Source: an uncultured Rhodospirillales bacterium (GTDB taxonomy: Bacteria > Pseudomonadota > Alphaproteobacteria > Acetobacterales > Acetobacteraceae). Taken from it: a stretch of 10,036 nucleotides of DNA. Shown here one piece after another: positions 1 through 5,620 of the stretch. Where the stretch lies: contig CAIYPH010000418.1 of the NCBI GenBank assembly GCA_903928045.1, positions 1 through 10,036 on the forward strand, read 5' to 3'. The notes beneath the pieces are model-generated. The model did not search any database. It saw only the letters and a program-made list of their open reading frames with translations, and was not told the origin of the DNA. Both the position numbers and the translations under genes were made by a program. Each line of letters begins with the position of its first letter. Within the stretch, counting starts at the first letter, position 1.

Positions 1-140
1 AGCGCTGCTTTTTTGGAAAAAAGAAGCGAAAAACTTTCTCCCCTTGGTGTGTACCGCTCCCCGGTATCCGCGGGGAGTACGCCAACGGGATGAATGGAGC
101 AGAAAGTTTTTTTGGTTCTTTTTGTTCACAAAAAGAACAC
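1..140. repeat. Composite three-hairpin inverted repeat, copy A
   Basis: This AT-rich palindrome lies 3' of the DedA gene. A left tip hairpin (4-14 with 17-27, one G/A mismatch) and a right tip hairpin (115-124 with 129-138) flank a long central stem. In that stem AAAAACTTTCT (29-39) pairs perfectly with AGAAAGTTTTT (101-111). Inside it, CCCTTGG (41-47) pairs with CCAACGGG (82-89, one bulge), GTA (51-53) with TAC (78-80), and CTCCCC (57-62) with GGGGAG (72-77). The architecture matches the copies at 5411 and 8884, but the apical sequence is quite different and still pairs. The left end is probably cut by the window edge. On either strand the central stem is followed by a T-run, so it could terminate the DedA transcript and any gene arriving from the left. 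Confidence 0.8.
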
Positions 141-146
141 TCTTCC

Positions 147-659
147 TTACCCGAGCCAGGCCCCCAGCAGCGACCCAGGGGTCAGCAGCAGCAGCGCCCA
201 GAGGAACGCCGAGGCCCAGTTGGCGAGCTGGAAGGGAAGCCACGGCATTTCGAAAATGCCGCACAGCAGCGGCACGGTGGCGCGCAGGGGGGAGAAGAAG
301 CGGCACAGCACCACGCTCATCGGCCCCCAGCGGCGGAAGAAGCGTTCGCCGCGGGGGAGCCAGTCCGGGTGGTTGCGGAGTGGCCAGATGTGGCGGGCGC
401 GGTCTTTCAGGCGGTAGCCGATGGCGTAGGAGACCCAATCGCCGAGGCCGGAGCCGATGGAGACGGCGAGCCAGACCGGCATGAATTCGATGCCGCTGGC
501 GCCGATCAGCGTGCCCATCGCCAGCATGATGGTGATGCCGGGGACCACCATGGTGACGAAGGCGAGCGCCTTGAGGAAGCCGAGGGTGAAGGCGAGGGGG
601 ACCGCATAGGCGGCGTGGTCCTGCACGAAGCCGACCACGGCGCGCCCCAGATCATGCAT
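147..659 (-). CDS. DedA-family (VTT domain) integral membrane protein
   Basis: 170 residues, slightly shorter than the usual 190-220 of DedA proteins. The family is thought to include proton-driven lipid scramblases or transporters of the inner membrane. What shows it: a hydrophobic re-entrant region at about 20-55 with VVPG (38-41), the GDWVSYAIGYRL segment (73-84), and the typical second half, with a WG turn at 111-112 followed by CRFFSPLRATVP (119-130), which carries the two conserved arginines R120 and R126. The final hydrophobic stretch is about 145-168. Oddly, the acidic residues usually found in the first re-entrant helix look replaced: FLKALAF has Lys30 where family members often have Glu, and PGIT follows where PGD or PGE is common. 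The start lies 15 bases after the CoA transferase stop, so the two are probably co-transcribed, although I see no good Shine-Dalgarno. The family call is firm; the substrate is unknown. Confidence 0.88.
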   Translation of the reverse strand: MHDLGRAVVGFVQDHAAYAVPLAFTLGFLKALAFVTMVVPGITIMLAMGTLIGASGIEFMPVWLAVSIGSGLGDWVSYAIGYRLKDRARHIWPLRNHPDWLPRGERFFRRWGPMSVVLCRFFSPLRATVPLLCGIFEMPWLPFQLANWASAFLWALLLLTPGSLLGAWLG

Positions 660-674
660 GCGGGTTGGGCAAGG

Positions 675-1922
675 TTACCGGCGGCGGGAGGTGTAGAGCA
701 CGCCGCCGGCCTTCAGCGTGGCGATATCGGACGGGGAGTAGCCGTGCTGGGCCAGCACCTCCTCACTGTCCTGCCCGTAGCGGGGCGGCTTGCGCCGCGT
801 GCCGCCGGGGGTGCGGGAGAGCTTGATGGGGGTGCCGAGGCCGCGATAGCCGTCGAGCTCGGTGACCATTTCGCGCGCCGCGGTGTGTTCGGCGGCCATG
901 GCGACGTCGATCGGGCGGACCGGGCCGGCGGGGAGGCCTTGCTTGAGCAGCTCAATGCAGAAGCTCTCGCCGTCCTTATCGGCCAGCAGGGCGGCCAACT
1001 CGGCGATCATCGCCGGGCGGTTGCCGAGCCGGTCGGCGTTGTTGACGAAGCGCGGATCGCTGGAAAGCTCGGGCTTGCCGAGGATCTCGCACAGCTTCTT
1101 CCACTGCCCGTTATTGCCCGAGGCGATGAAGATCTCGCAGGTTTTGGTGGTGTATTTCTCGTAGGGCGCGAGGTTGGGGTGCGGGTTGCCGGTGGCGACC
1201 GGGCGGCGGCCGTTGAGGAAGAAATTGGCGGATTGCGGGTGCATCAGGGCCATGCCGCAGTCATGCAGCGTCATGTCGCAGTACTGGCCGCGGCCGGAGA
1301 TGCCGCGCTCATAGAGGGCCATGAGGATGGCGACCGCGGAGTAGAGGCCGGTGCCGATATCGACGATGGGGGTGCCCATGCGCAGCGGGCCGGTGGTGGG
1401 GTCCCCGTTGATGGACATCAGGCCGGTCATCGCCTGGAGGATGGCGTCATAGCCGGGCAGGCCGCCATAGGGGCCGTTGGCGCCGAAGCCGGAGACGCGG
1501 CAATGGACCAGGCGGGGGAAGCGGGGCGCGAGGTCGGCCTCGTAGCCGAGGCCCCATTTCTCCATGGAGCCGGGCTTGAAGTTCTCCACCAGCACGTCGG
1601 CGCCTTCGAGCAGCTTCAGCAGCACCGCCTTGCCCTCGGGCTTGCCGAGGTCGAGCCCGATGGAGCGCTTGTTGCGGTTGACGCCGATGAAGTAGCTGGC
1701 GTCCTGCGTGCCGTCCCCGTTATCGATGAAGGGGGGGCCCCAGTCGCGCACCTCGTCGCCCTGGGGCGGCTCGATCTTGATCACCTCGGCGCCGTGGTCG
1801 GACAGCACCATGGTGCAATAGGGGCCGCCGAGCACGCGGGTGAGGTCGATCACCTTGATGCCGGCGAGCGCGCCGGCGGAGCGGGCGCGGCCCATGCCGG
1901 GGGGCAGGGTGGGAGTGGTCAT
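675..1922 (-). CDS. CaiB/BaiF family (class III) CoA transferase
   Basis: 415 residues, close to the family's usual 390-420. Class III enzymes move CoA between carboxylic acids through an aspartyl-CoA anhydride; the family also includes racemases acting on CoA esters. The N-terminal domain opens with GIKVIDLTRVLGGPYCTMVL (21-40), then HGAEVIKIEPPQGDEVRDWG (43-62), NRNKRSIGLDL (82-92) and ADVLVENFKPG (108-118), all family hallmarks. The likely catalytic aspartate is D188 in GTPIVDIGTGLYSA, after YDAILQAMTGLMS (158-170). A small C-terminal domain (about 225-330) and a return to the first domain follow. GAGGAAA at 1937-1931 lies 8 bases before the ATG and supports the start. The gene begins about 32 bases beyond the decarboxylase terminator and leads into the DedA gene. 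The acyl substrate (succinyl, formyl, carnitine and so on) cannot be read from sequence. Confidence 0.93.
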   Translation of the reverse strand: MTTPTLPPGMGRARSAGALAGIKVIDLTRVLGGPYCTMVLSDHGAEVIKIEPPQGDEVRDWGPPFIDNGDGTQDASYFIGVNRNKRSIGLDLGKPEGKAVLLKLLEGADVLVENFKPGSMEKWGLGYEADLAPRFPRLVHCRVSGFGANGPYGGLPGYDAILQAMTGLMSINGDPTTGPLRMGTPIVDIGTGLYSAVAILMALYERGISGRGQYCDMTLHDCGMALMHPQSANFFLNGRRPVATGNPHPNLAPYEKYTTKTCEIFIASGNNGQWKKLCEILGKPELSSDPRFVNNADRLGNRPAMIAELAALLADKDGESFCIELLKQGLPAGPVRPIDVAMAAEHTAAREMVTELDGYRGLGTPIKLSRTPGGTRRKPPRYGQDSEEVLAQHGYSPSDIATLKAGGVLYTSRRR

Positions 1923-1954
1923 GGTCGTGGTTTCCTCAGTCTGCGAGGGGACCT

Positions 1955-1994
1955 AAACGAAAACGGCGCCGCGGGCCAGGGGCCGGCGGCGCCG
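1955..1994 (-). terminator. Intrinsic terminator of the decarboxylase gene
   Basis: CGGCGCCG at 1994-1987 pairs perfectly with CGGCGCCG at 1971-1964. C/G pairing at 1972/1986 and a GGCC/GGCC inner stem (1974-1977 with 1981-1984) extend it beneath an AGG loop. Read on the minus strand the hairpin is followed directly by TTTTCGTTT (1963-1955). This is a textbook Rho-independent terminator 19 bases after the decarboxylase stop codon. It suggests the CoA transferase and DedA genes form a separate unit or depend on read-through. Confidence 0.85.
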
Positions 1995-2012
1995 AATCGG
2001 GTGGGCAGCGGC

Positions 2013-3143
2013 TCAGATGTAGTGTTCGGCCAAAGGCGCGAAGCCGTTGAAGCCCTGGCTGGCGTAGGTGGTCACGTAGGCGCCGGTGGAGCGGAGCTGC
2101 ACCAGGTCGCCGGATTTCAGCGCCAGGGGGAGGCGGTAGTTGCTTTTTTCGTAGAGGATGTCGGCGCCGTCGCAGGTGGGGCCGGCGAGGGCCACGGGGC
2201 CGGTTTCGCCGCCGTCATGCTCGGTGGCGATGTGGTACTTGATCGACTCGCCCTCGGTCTCGGCGAGGCCGCCGAAGCGGCCGATGTCGAGATAGACCCA
2301 GCGGACGGGGTCGTCCTTCTCGCGACGGCTGACCAGGACGACCTCGGCGTTGACCAGGCCGGCGCTGCCGACCACGGAGCGGCCGGGCTCGATCAGCATT
2401 TCCGGCAGGGCGTTGCCGAAGCACTCGGTCATCGCGTGCATGATGGCGGCGCCGAAATCGTCGATGCCGGGGACTTCATCGCGGTAGCGGATGGGGAAGC
2501 CGCCGCCGAGATTGACCATGCGGACGTTGACGCCGGCGTCCTTGAGGTCGGTGAACAGCATGCCGACCTTGCCGATCGCGGCTTCGTAGGAGGCGGTCGA
2601 GGTCTGCTGGCTGCCGACGTGGAAGGACAGGCCGTAGGGGTCGAGCCCCATGGTGGCGGCGCGGGTCATCAGCGCGCGGGCGGATTCGACCGAGGTGCCG
2701 AACTTGCGCGACAGCGGCCAGTCGGCGCCCTCGTTGGCGACCATGATGCGGCAATAGACGCGGGCACCGGGGGCGTGCTGCGCGAGCTTCTCCAGCTCCT
2801 CGGCCGAATCGAAGGCGAACATCGAAACGCCGGCTTCATGGGCGGCGCGGATGGCCGAGACCTTCTTGACGGTGTTGCCGTAGCTGATGGCCGAGGGGGC
2901 GGCGCCGGACTCGAGGCAGGCGCGCACTTCCTCGAAGCTCGCGGCATCGAAGGAGGAGCCGAGCTTGACCAGGCGGTCGAGAATCGGGCGGGCCGGGTTG
3001 GCCTTCACGGCGTAGTAGACGCGGGCCAGCGGCAGCGCGCGATTGATGGCGCGGTAGTTCTCTTCCATGCGGTCGACATCAAGCACCAAGCACGGCGTGG
3101 CCGGCTGATGCACGCGAAGGAACTCTGCGATTTTAGGTGTCAT
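2013..3143 (-). CDS. Fold-type III PLP-dependent ornithine/lysine decarboxylase
   Basis: 376 residues, typical of the short alphaproteobacterial ornithine/lysine decarboxylases of the alanine-racemase (fold III) type. It should decarboxylate ornithine to putrescine (and possibly lysine to cadaverine) in the cytoplasm, feeding polyamine synthesis. PLP binds Lys47 in YYAVKANP (43-50). ISYGNTVKK (86-94), CRIMVANEGADWPLSRKFG (131-149) and FHVGSQ (174-179, His175) follow. The phosphate-binding glycine loop is GGGFP (213-217), and EPGR is 252-255. The dimer-partner active-site Cys324-Asp325 lies in GPTCDGAD, which favours ornithine decarboxylase over diaminopimelate decarboxylase. GAY (355-357) supplies the conserved tyrosine near the end. 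The ATG is backed by GGGGAG at 3159-3154, 10 bases upstream. A 249-base structured leader separates it from the divergent YihY gene, and a strong terminator follows it. Ornithine versus lysine preference is unresolved. Confidence 0.95.
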   Translation of the reverse strand: MTPKIAEFLRVHQPATPCLVLDVDRMEENYRAINRALPLARVYYAVKANPARPILDRLVKLGSSFDAASFEEVRACLESGAAPSAISYGNTVKKVSAIRAAHEAGVSMFAFDSAEELEKLAQHAPGARVYCRIMVANEGADWPLSRKFGTSVESARALMTRAATMGLDPYGLSFHVGSQQTSTASYEAAIGKVGMLFTDLKDAGVNVRMVNLGGGFPIRYRDEVPGIDDFGAAIMHAMTECFGNALPEMLIEPGRSVVGSAGLVNAEVVLVSRREKDDPVRWVYLDIGRFGGLAETEGESIKYHIATEHDGGETGPVALAGPTCDGADILYEKSNYRLPLALKSGDLVQLRSTGAYVTTYASQGFNGFAPLAEHYI

Positions 3144-3392
3144 CGCACGTGGTCTCCCCGATAAAGCGCCCGCCTATCCAGGCGGCGAGCGGTGATTGCG
3201 AAACGGTCGAACGAACCAGCGACCAGACGATTGCCAGAACGCTTGACGTCGTTGCGTAACCCCGGGGGGCAGAGGCACGTGCGTTGCTGCGTGTGGGGCG
3301 ACATAGGACCCCCACCCCCCCCTGGCAAGCGGTTTTTTGCCTTTGGCGTGAAATCTGGTCTGCTGGTGCCGCATGACGGAGATGTTTGGCCG
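3144..3392 (-). promoter_or_regulatory. Structured leader of the decarboxylase gene in a divergent intergenic region
   Basis: No gene is supported here. Read on the minus strand, the region has several potential stems: GGCAA/TTGCC (3341-3337 with 3328-3324), GGTCG/CGACC (3224-3220 with 3209-3205), and CGCCT/AGGCG (3184-3180 with 3175-3171) just before the ribosome-binding site. It also carries a CCCCGGGG palindrome near 3265, a GACGTC palindrome (3245-3250) and two CACGTG palindromes (3146-3151 and 3276-3281). A G8-T-G5 tract lies at 3322-3309. The speF RNA motif is known upstream of ornithine decarboxylase genes in Alphaproteobacteria, so this is where such an element would be expected; I cannot confirm a match by eye. 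The promoter of the divergent YihY gene must also lie here. Confidence 0.45.
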
Positions 3393-4241
3393 ATGAAGGG
3401 GTTGCGAGCGGCAATCGTCTGGCTTTGGGGCCACGGGCAGGCATTGGCCGGGCGGGCGGTGGCACACCGAATCGGGCTGGCCGCCGCGGGCTGCGCCTTC
3501 TACGGGACGTTGGCGCTGGTGCCGGCGGTGAGCATGGTGATTTCGCTGTTTGGCCTGCTGCTCGACCCGCATCGCATCGAGCCGTACCTCGATTTGGTGG
3601 CGCCGTTCCTGCCGGATGATGCGTTCAGCCTAATCCGCCGCCTGGTGCTGGGCCTGACGGCCAAGCCGCGGGCCGAGCTGGGGGCGGCGTTGCTGGTGGG
3701 GGCGCTGGTGACGCTGTGGAGCAGCTCGGCCGGCACCAGCGCCGTGCTTGAAGCGCTCAACCTCGCCTATGACGAGACCGACCGGCGCCATTGGTGGCGC
3801 TTCCAGCTGCTCGCGCTGGCGATCACCGCGGTGGCGATTTTCAGTGCGTTGCTGACGCTTTTGCTGCTGATCGCCATGCCGGTGCTGATGGGCTTCCTGG
3901 GCGTGGGGCAGGAGGCGGCTTTTCTGCTGCGGCTTTCATCGCTGGGGGCAATGATGTTCTACGTCGCCTCGATGCTGGCCAGCCTCTACCGGTTCGGGCC
4001 GGACCATCTTGTGCCGCGGGGCCGGCGGATCTGGCCCGGAGTTTGCGCCGCCACTCTGCTGTGGCTGGTGGCCTCGGGCGGCTTCACGATCTATGCCGAG
4101 CGGCTGGCGCATTTCGACGTGACGTATGGGCCGCTGGGGGCGATTGCCACGGTGATGCTGTGGCTTTGGGTGTCGTCCTATGCGGTGTTGCTGGGGGCGG
4201 AGCTGAATGCGGTGCTGGAGAAGGAAGCGGTTCTTTTTTGA
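3393..4241 (+). CDS. YihY/BrkB (virulence factor BrkB) family membrane protein
   Basis: 282 residues from the chosen start, near the family's usual 270-300. It is a polytopic inner-membrane protein with about six hydrophobic segments: roughly 25-52, 90-112, 133-162, 175-200, 210-230 and 245-268. Family signatures are the early AAGCAFYGTLALVPAVSM (31-48), WSSSAGTSAVLEALNLAYD, RRHWWRF (about 130-136), and the C-terminal YGPLGAIATVMLWLW...YAVLLGAELNA block. The old link to ribonuclease BN was an error; the physiological role is unknown. I start at ATG 3393 because it gives a normal N-terminus and has GGAG at 3378-3381. The same frame stays open back to 3192 but that part is not family-like and crosses the C-rich tract. 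The last codons (EAVLF) and the stop fall inside the terminator hairpin at 4225-4255, so the tail appears to come from that element. Confidence 0.9.
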   Translation: MKGLRAAIVWLWGHGQALAGRAVAHRIGLAAAGCAFYGTLALVPAVSMVISLFGLLLDPHRIEPYLDLVAPFLPDDAFSLIRRLVLGLTAKPRAELGAALLVGALVTLWSSSAGTSAVLEALNLAYDETDRRHWWRFQLLALAITAVAIFSALLTLLLLIAMPVLMGFLGVGQEAAFLLRLSSLGAMMFYVASMLASLYRFGPDHLVPRGRRIWPGVCAATLLWLVASGGFTIYAERLAHFDVTYGPLGAIATVMLWLWVSSYAVLLGAELNAVLEKEAVLF

Positions 4242-4255
4242 AACAAGAACCGCTT
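4225..4255. terminator. Solo palindrome, copy B, bidirectional terminator between convergent genes
   Basis: AAGCGGTTCTT (4225-4235) pairs perfectly with AAGAACCGCTT (4245-4255) around a 9-base loop that includes a T-run on one strand. It lies exactly where the YihY gene (stop 4239-4241) and the ATP-grasp gene (stop 4262-4264) converge. The arms are the right tip hairpin of the larger composite repeats (GGTTCTT...AAGAACC) plus the shared AAGCG...CGCTT ends, so it looks like a reduced copy lacking the left tip and central stem. A termination role is likely from position, although neither strand has a long U-run after the stem. Confidence 0.65.
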
Positions 4256-4261
4256 GCTTCC

Positions 4262-5233
4262 TTACGCCGCCAGCCGCTTGGTGCCGGCGAGCAGCCCGCC
4301 GAGATACTCCGCCAGCGCCCCCATCCCCGAGCGGTTGGTGCCGGCGATGCCGGCGCGGGCCTCGGCTTCGGGGTTGTAGTTGGTGTTGGTGTTGACGTCG
4401 TAGACCAGCGGCGCGCCGTCGGGGCCGGTGATGAACTCGATACCGGCGACATCGACGCCGGCCTGGTCGAGGAAGCGTTCGAGGCGGCCGCGCAGCGTGG
4501 GGTCGATGCCCTCGATGACGGTGAATTTGTGTTCGGGCCGGCCGGGGATTTCGCCGACCGGGCAGGCGGCCTCGCCGATGGCGCAGACATCCGCGGGGCA
4601 GAGCTCGAAGCCCTCGCTGGTGTCGACCTCGACGGCGTAGGTGAAGCGGCGGCCGGTGAATTCGGCGCGGGTGATCACCGGGCGGGGGGCCTGGATGTAG
4701 TGCTGGAGCAGCTGGATGCCGTCGACCGGCTCGACATAGGCGTCACCCTCGACGTGGCCGCGCAGGCCCTCGATGGTGTGGAAGAGCTGCACGCCGAGGC
4801 CCTTGCCGCCGCGGTTGGGTTTGAGGATGACAGGCTGGCCGGGGAAGTAGCGCTCGGCGGCGGCGACGATCTCCGCGCGGCCGGAGAGCATCACGGTGCG
4901 CGGGGTGCGCAGCCCGGCGGCTTCGAGGGCGGCGTATTGGCGGATCTTGCTGATTTCGAGATCGAGCGCGCGGGGCCCGTTGACCACCGTGCGGCCCCAG
5001 CGGGTGAGCCAGGCGAGGACGCTGGCGGTGAACTCGGCGGAGAAGCGGTGGTCGCGGGTGTGCGAACTCGCGCTCATGCGATTGTAGAAGATGCCCTCGG
5101 GCGGCGGGGCGGCGAAATCGAAGGCGCCGGTGTGGAGGAACATCTCCTGCCACGGCAGGCCGCGAAGTTCGAGCGCGGCGGCGAGCGGGGGGAGCCAGGC
5201 GGGGTTCTCGTGGATGACGTGGATGCGGCTCAT
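4262..5233 (-). CDS. RimK-like ATP-grasp domain protein
   Basis: 323 residues. ATP-grasp enzymes activate a carboxylate as an acyl-phosphate and join it to an amine or thiol; RimK relatives add glutamate or make amino-acid conjugates. Seen here: an N-terminal Rossmann-like lobe (about 1-85, IHVIHENPAWLPPLAAALEL), then NGPRALDLEISKIRQYAALE (85-104), which matches the RimK linker with its nucleotide-binding lysine. VILKPNRGGKGLG (135-147) is the flexible loop. The metal-binding end is GIEF (264-267) and DVNTNTNYNP (279-288), supplying the conserved E, D and N. I chose ATG 5233 because GGGGGA (5245-5240) lies 6 bases upstream; an in-frame TTG at 5254 would add seven residues but sits inside a hairpin. 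It has no same-strand partner in the window, so substrate and product are unknown. GSH synthetase-like or peptide-tailoring roles are possible. Confidence 0.85.
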   Translation of the reverse strand: MSRIHVIHENPAWLPPLAAALELRGLPWQEMFLHTGAFDFAAPPPEGIFYNRMSASSHTRDHRFSAEFTASVLAWLTRWGRTVVNGPRALDLEISKIRQYAALEAAGLRTPRTVMLSGRAEIVAAAERYFPGQPVILKPNRGGKGLGVQLFHTIEGLRGHVEGDAYVEPVDGIQLLQHYIQAPRPVITRAEFTGRRFTYAVEVDTSEGFELCPADVCAIGEAACPVGEIPGRPEHKFTVIEGIDPTLRGRLERFLDQAGVDVAGIEFITGPDGAPLVYDVNTNTNYNPEAEARAGIAGTNRSGMGALAEYLGGLLAGTKRLAA

Positions 5234-5248
5234 GACGGGTCCCCCATG

Positions 5249-5285
5249 GATCAACCGTTTGGGGCGCTTCCCAACGTCGTTGATC
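5249..5285 (-). promoter_or_regulatory. Imperfect hairpin just before the ATP-grasp ribosome-binding site
   Basis: GATCAAC (5249-5255) pairs perfectly with GTTGATC (5279-5285), and inside it TTGGG (5259-5263) pairs with CCCAA (5270-5274) around a GCGCTT loop; CG/CG (5256-5257 with 5275-5276) can bridge them. In the minus-strand message it ends three bases before the GGGGGA Shine-Dalgarno. No U-run follows on either strand, so it is not an intrinsic terminator. A role in message stability or translation control is inference. Confidence 0.45.
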
Positions 5286-5410
5286 TGGACTGGAAGATGC
5301 GGATCGCGTGCTTGTCGGTAAAGGGATGGAATTGCCGAAGATTCTGGCGTCCGTGGAAGTTCATGCTGTGGGGAGGCGGCCGGGGAGAGGATTTGTCTTT
5401 TGCAGGAAGG

Positions 5411-5534
5411 AAGCGCTGCTTTTTTGAAAAAAGAAGCAAAAACTTTCTATCCATTTGGTTCTGAGTTTGCCCGGGAGACTCCGCGGCAAGCGGATAAAAG
5501 TTTTTTGGTTCTTTTTTTCAAAAAAGAACCGCTT
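5411..5534. repeat. Composite three-hairpin inverted repeat, copy C
   Basis: 124 bp bounded by AAGCG (5411-5415) and CGCTT (5530-5534). The left tip hairpin is 5415-5437 with one G/A mismatch. The right tip hairpin is 5507-5517 with 5520-5530, an 11 bp perfect stem. The central stem is AAAAACTTT plus TATCC (5438-5452, bulged C5447) against GGATA plus AAAGTTTTT (5492-5505), topped by TTGCC/GGCAA (5467-5471 with 5485-5489). On each strand the central stem is followed by a T-run, as in a bidirectional terminator. Unlike copies B and D it sits upstream of both flanking genes, which is odd for a pure terminator. It is nearly the same as copy D, with about a dozen differences by eye. Confidence 0.85.
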
Positions 5535-5620
5535 GCCTGCTTTCAATCTCCCCCAGCAGCGCTGGCATTATGGCAGCATCCCTGTAGCATCGCCGGCAAC
5601 ATGCGGGGACAGTGAAGACC

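Larger units (their letters stand above)
5234..5620. other. Divergent gap between ATP-grasp and aldo/keto reductase genes
   Basis: 387 bases without a convincing gene. From left to right it holds the ATP-grasp ribosome-binding site (5245-5240), an imperfect hairpin (5249-5285), a stretch with no recognisable signal (5286-5410), composite repeat copy C (5411-5534), and the reductase leader (5535-5620). Promoters for both divergent genes should lie here, but I see no convincing -35/-10 pair. A weak possibility for the plus strand is TTTCAA (5541-5546) with CATTAT (5566-5571) at 19-base spacing. Confidence 0.5.

Noticed and set aside
90..3164. 1024-codon open frame on the plus strand
   Set aside because: It is antisense to three well-supported genes, is rich in G, A, D, H and R as expected from a shadow of GC-biased codons, has no domain pattern and ignores gene boundaries.
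3192..3392. 67-codon upstream extension of the YihY gene
   Set aside because: The extension is Arg/Pro-rich, unlike the family, and crosses the C-rich tract. ATG 3393 gives the standard N-terminus and has a GGAG upstream.
3791..5464. 557-codon open frame on the plus strand
   Set aside because: It overlaps the YihY gene in another frame and then runs antisense through the ATP-grasp gene and into a repeat. The composition is shadow-like.
5246..5464. 72-codon plus-strand frame between the ATP-grasp and reductase genes
   Set aside because: There is no Shine-Dalgarno before its ATG and its last third is a translated hairpin repeat, so coding is unlikely.
5411..5534. Repeats considered as CRISPR units or insertion-sequence ends
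   Set aside because: Copies are kilobases apart, so there is no array. No transposase frame lies between them, and the ends are short palindromic tips instead of IS-type inverted repeats around a gene.
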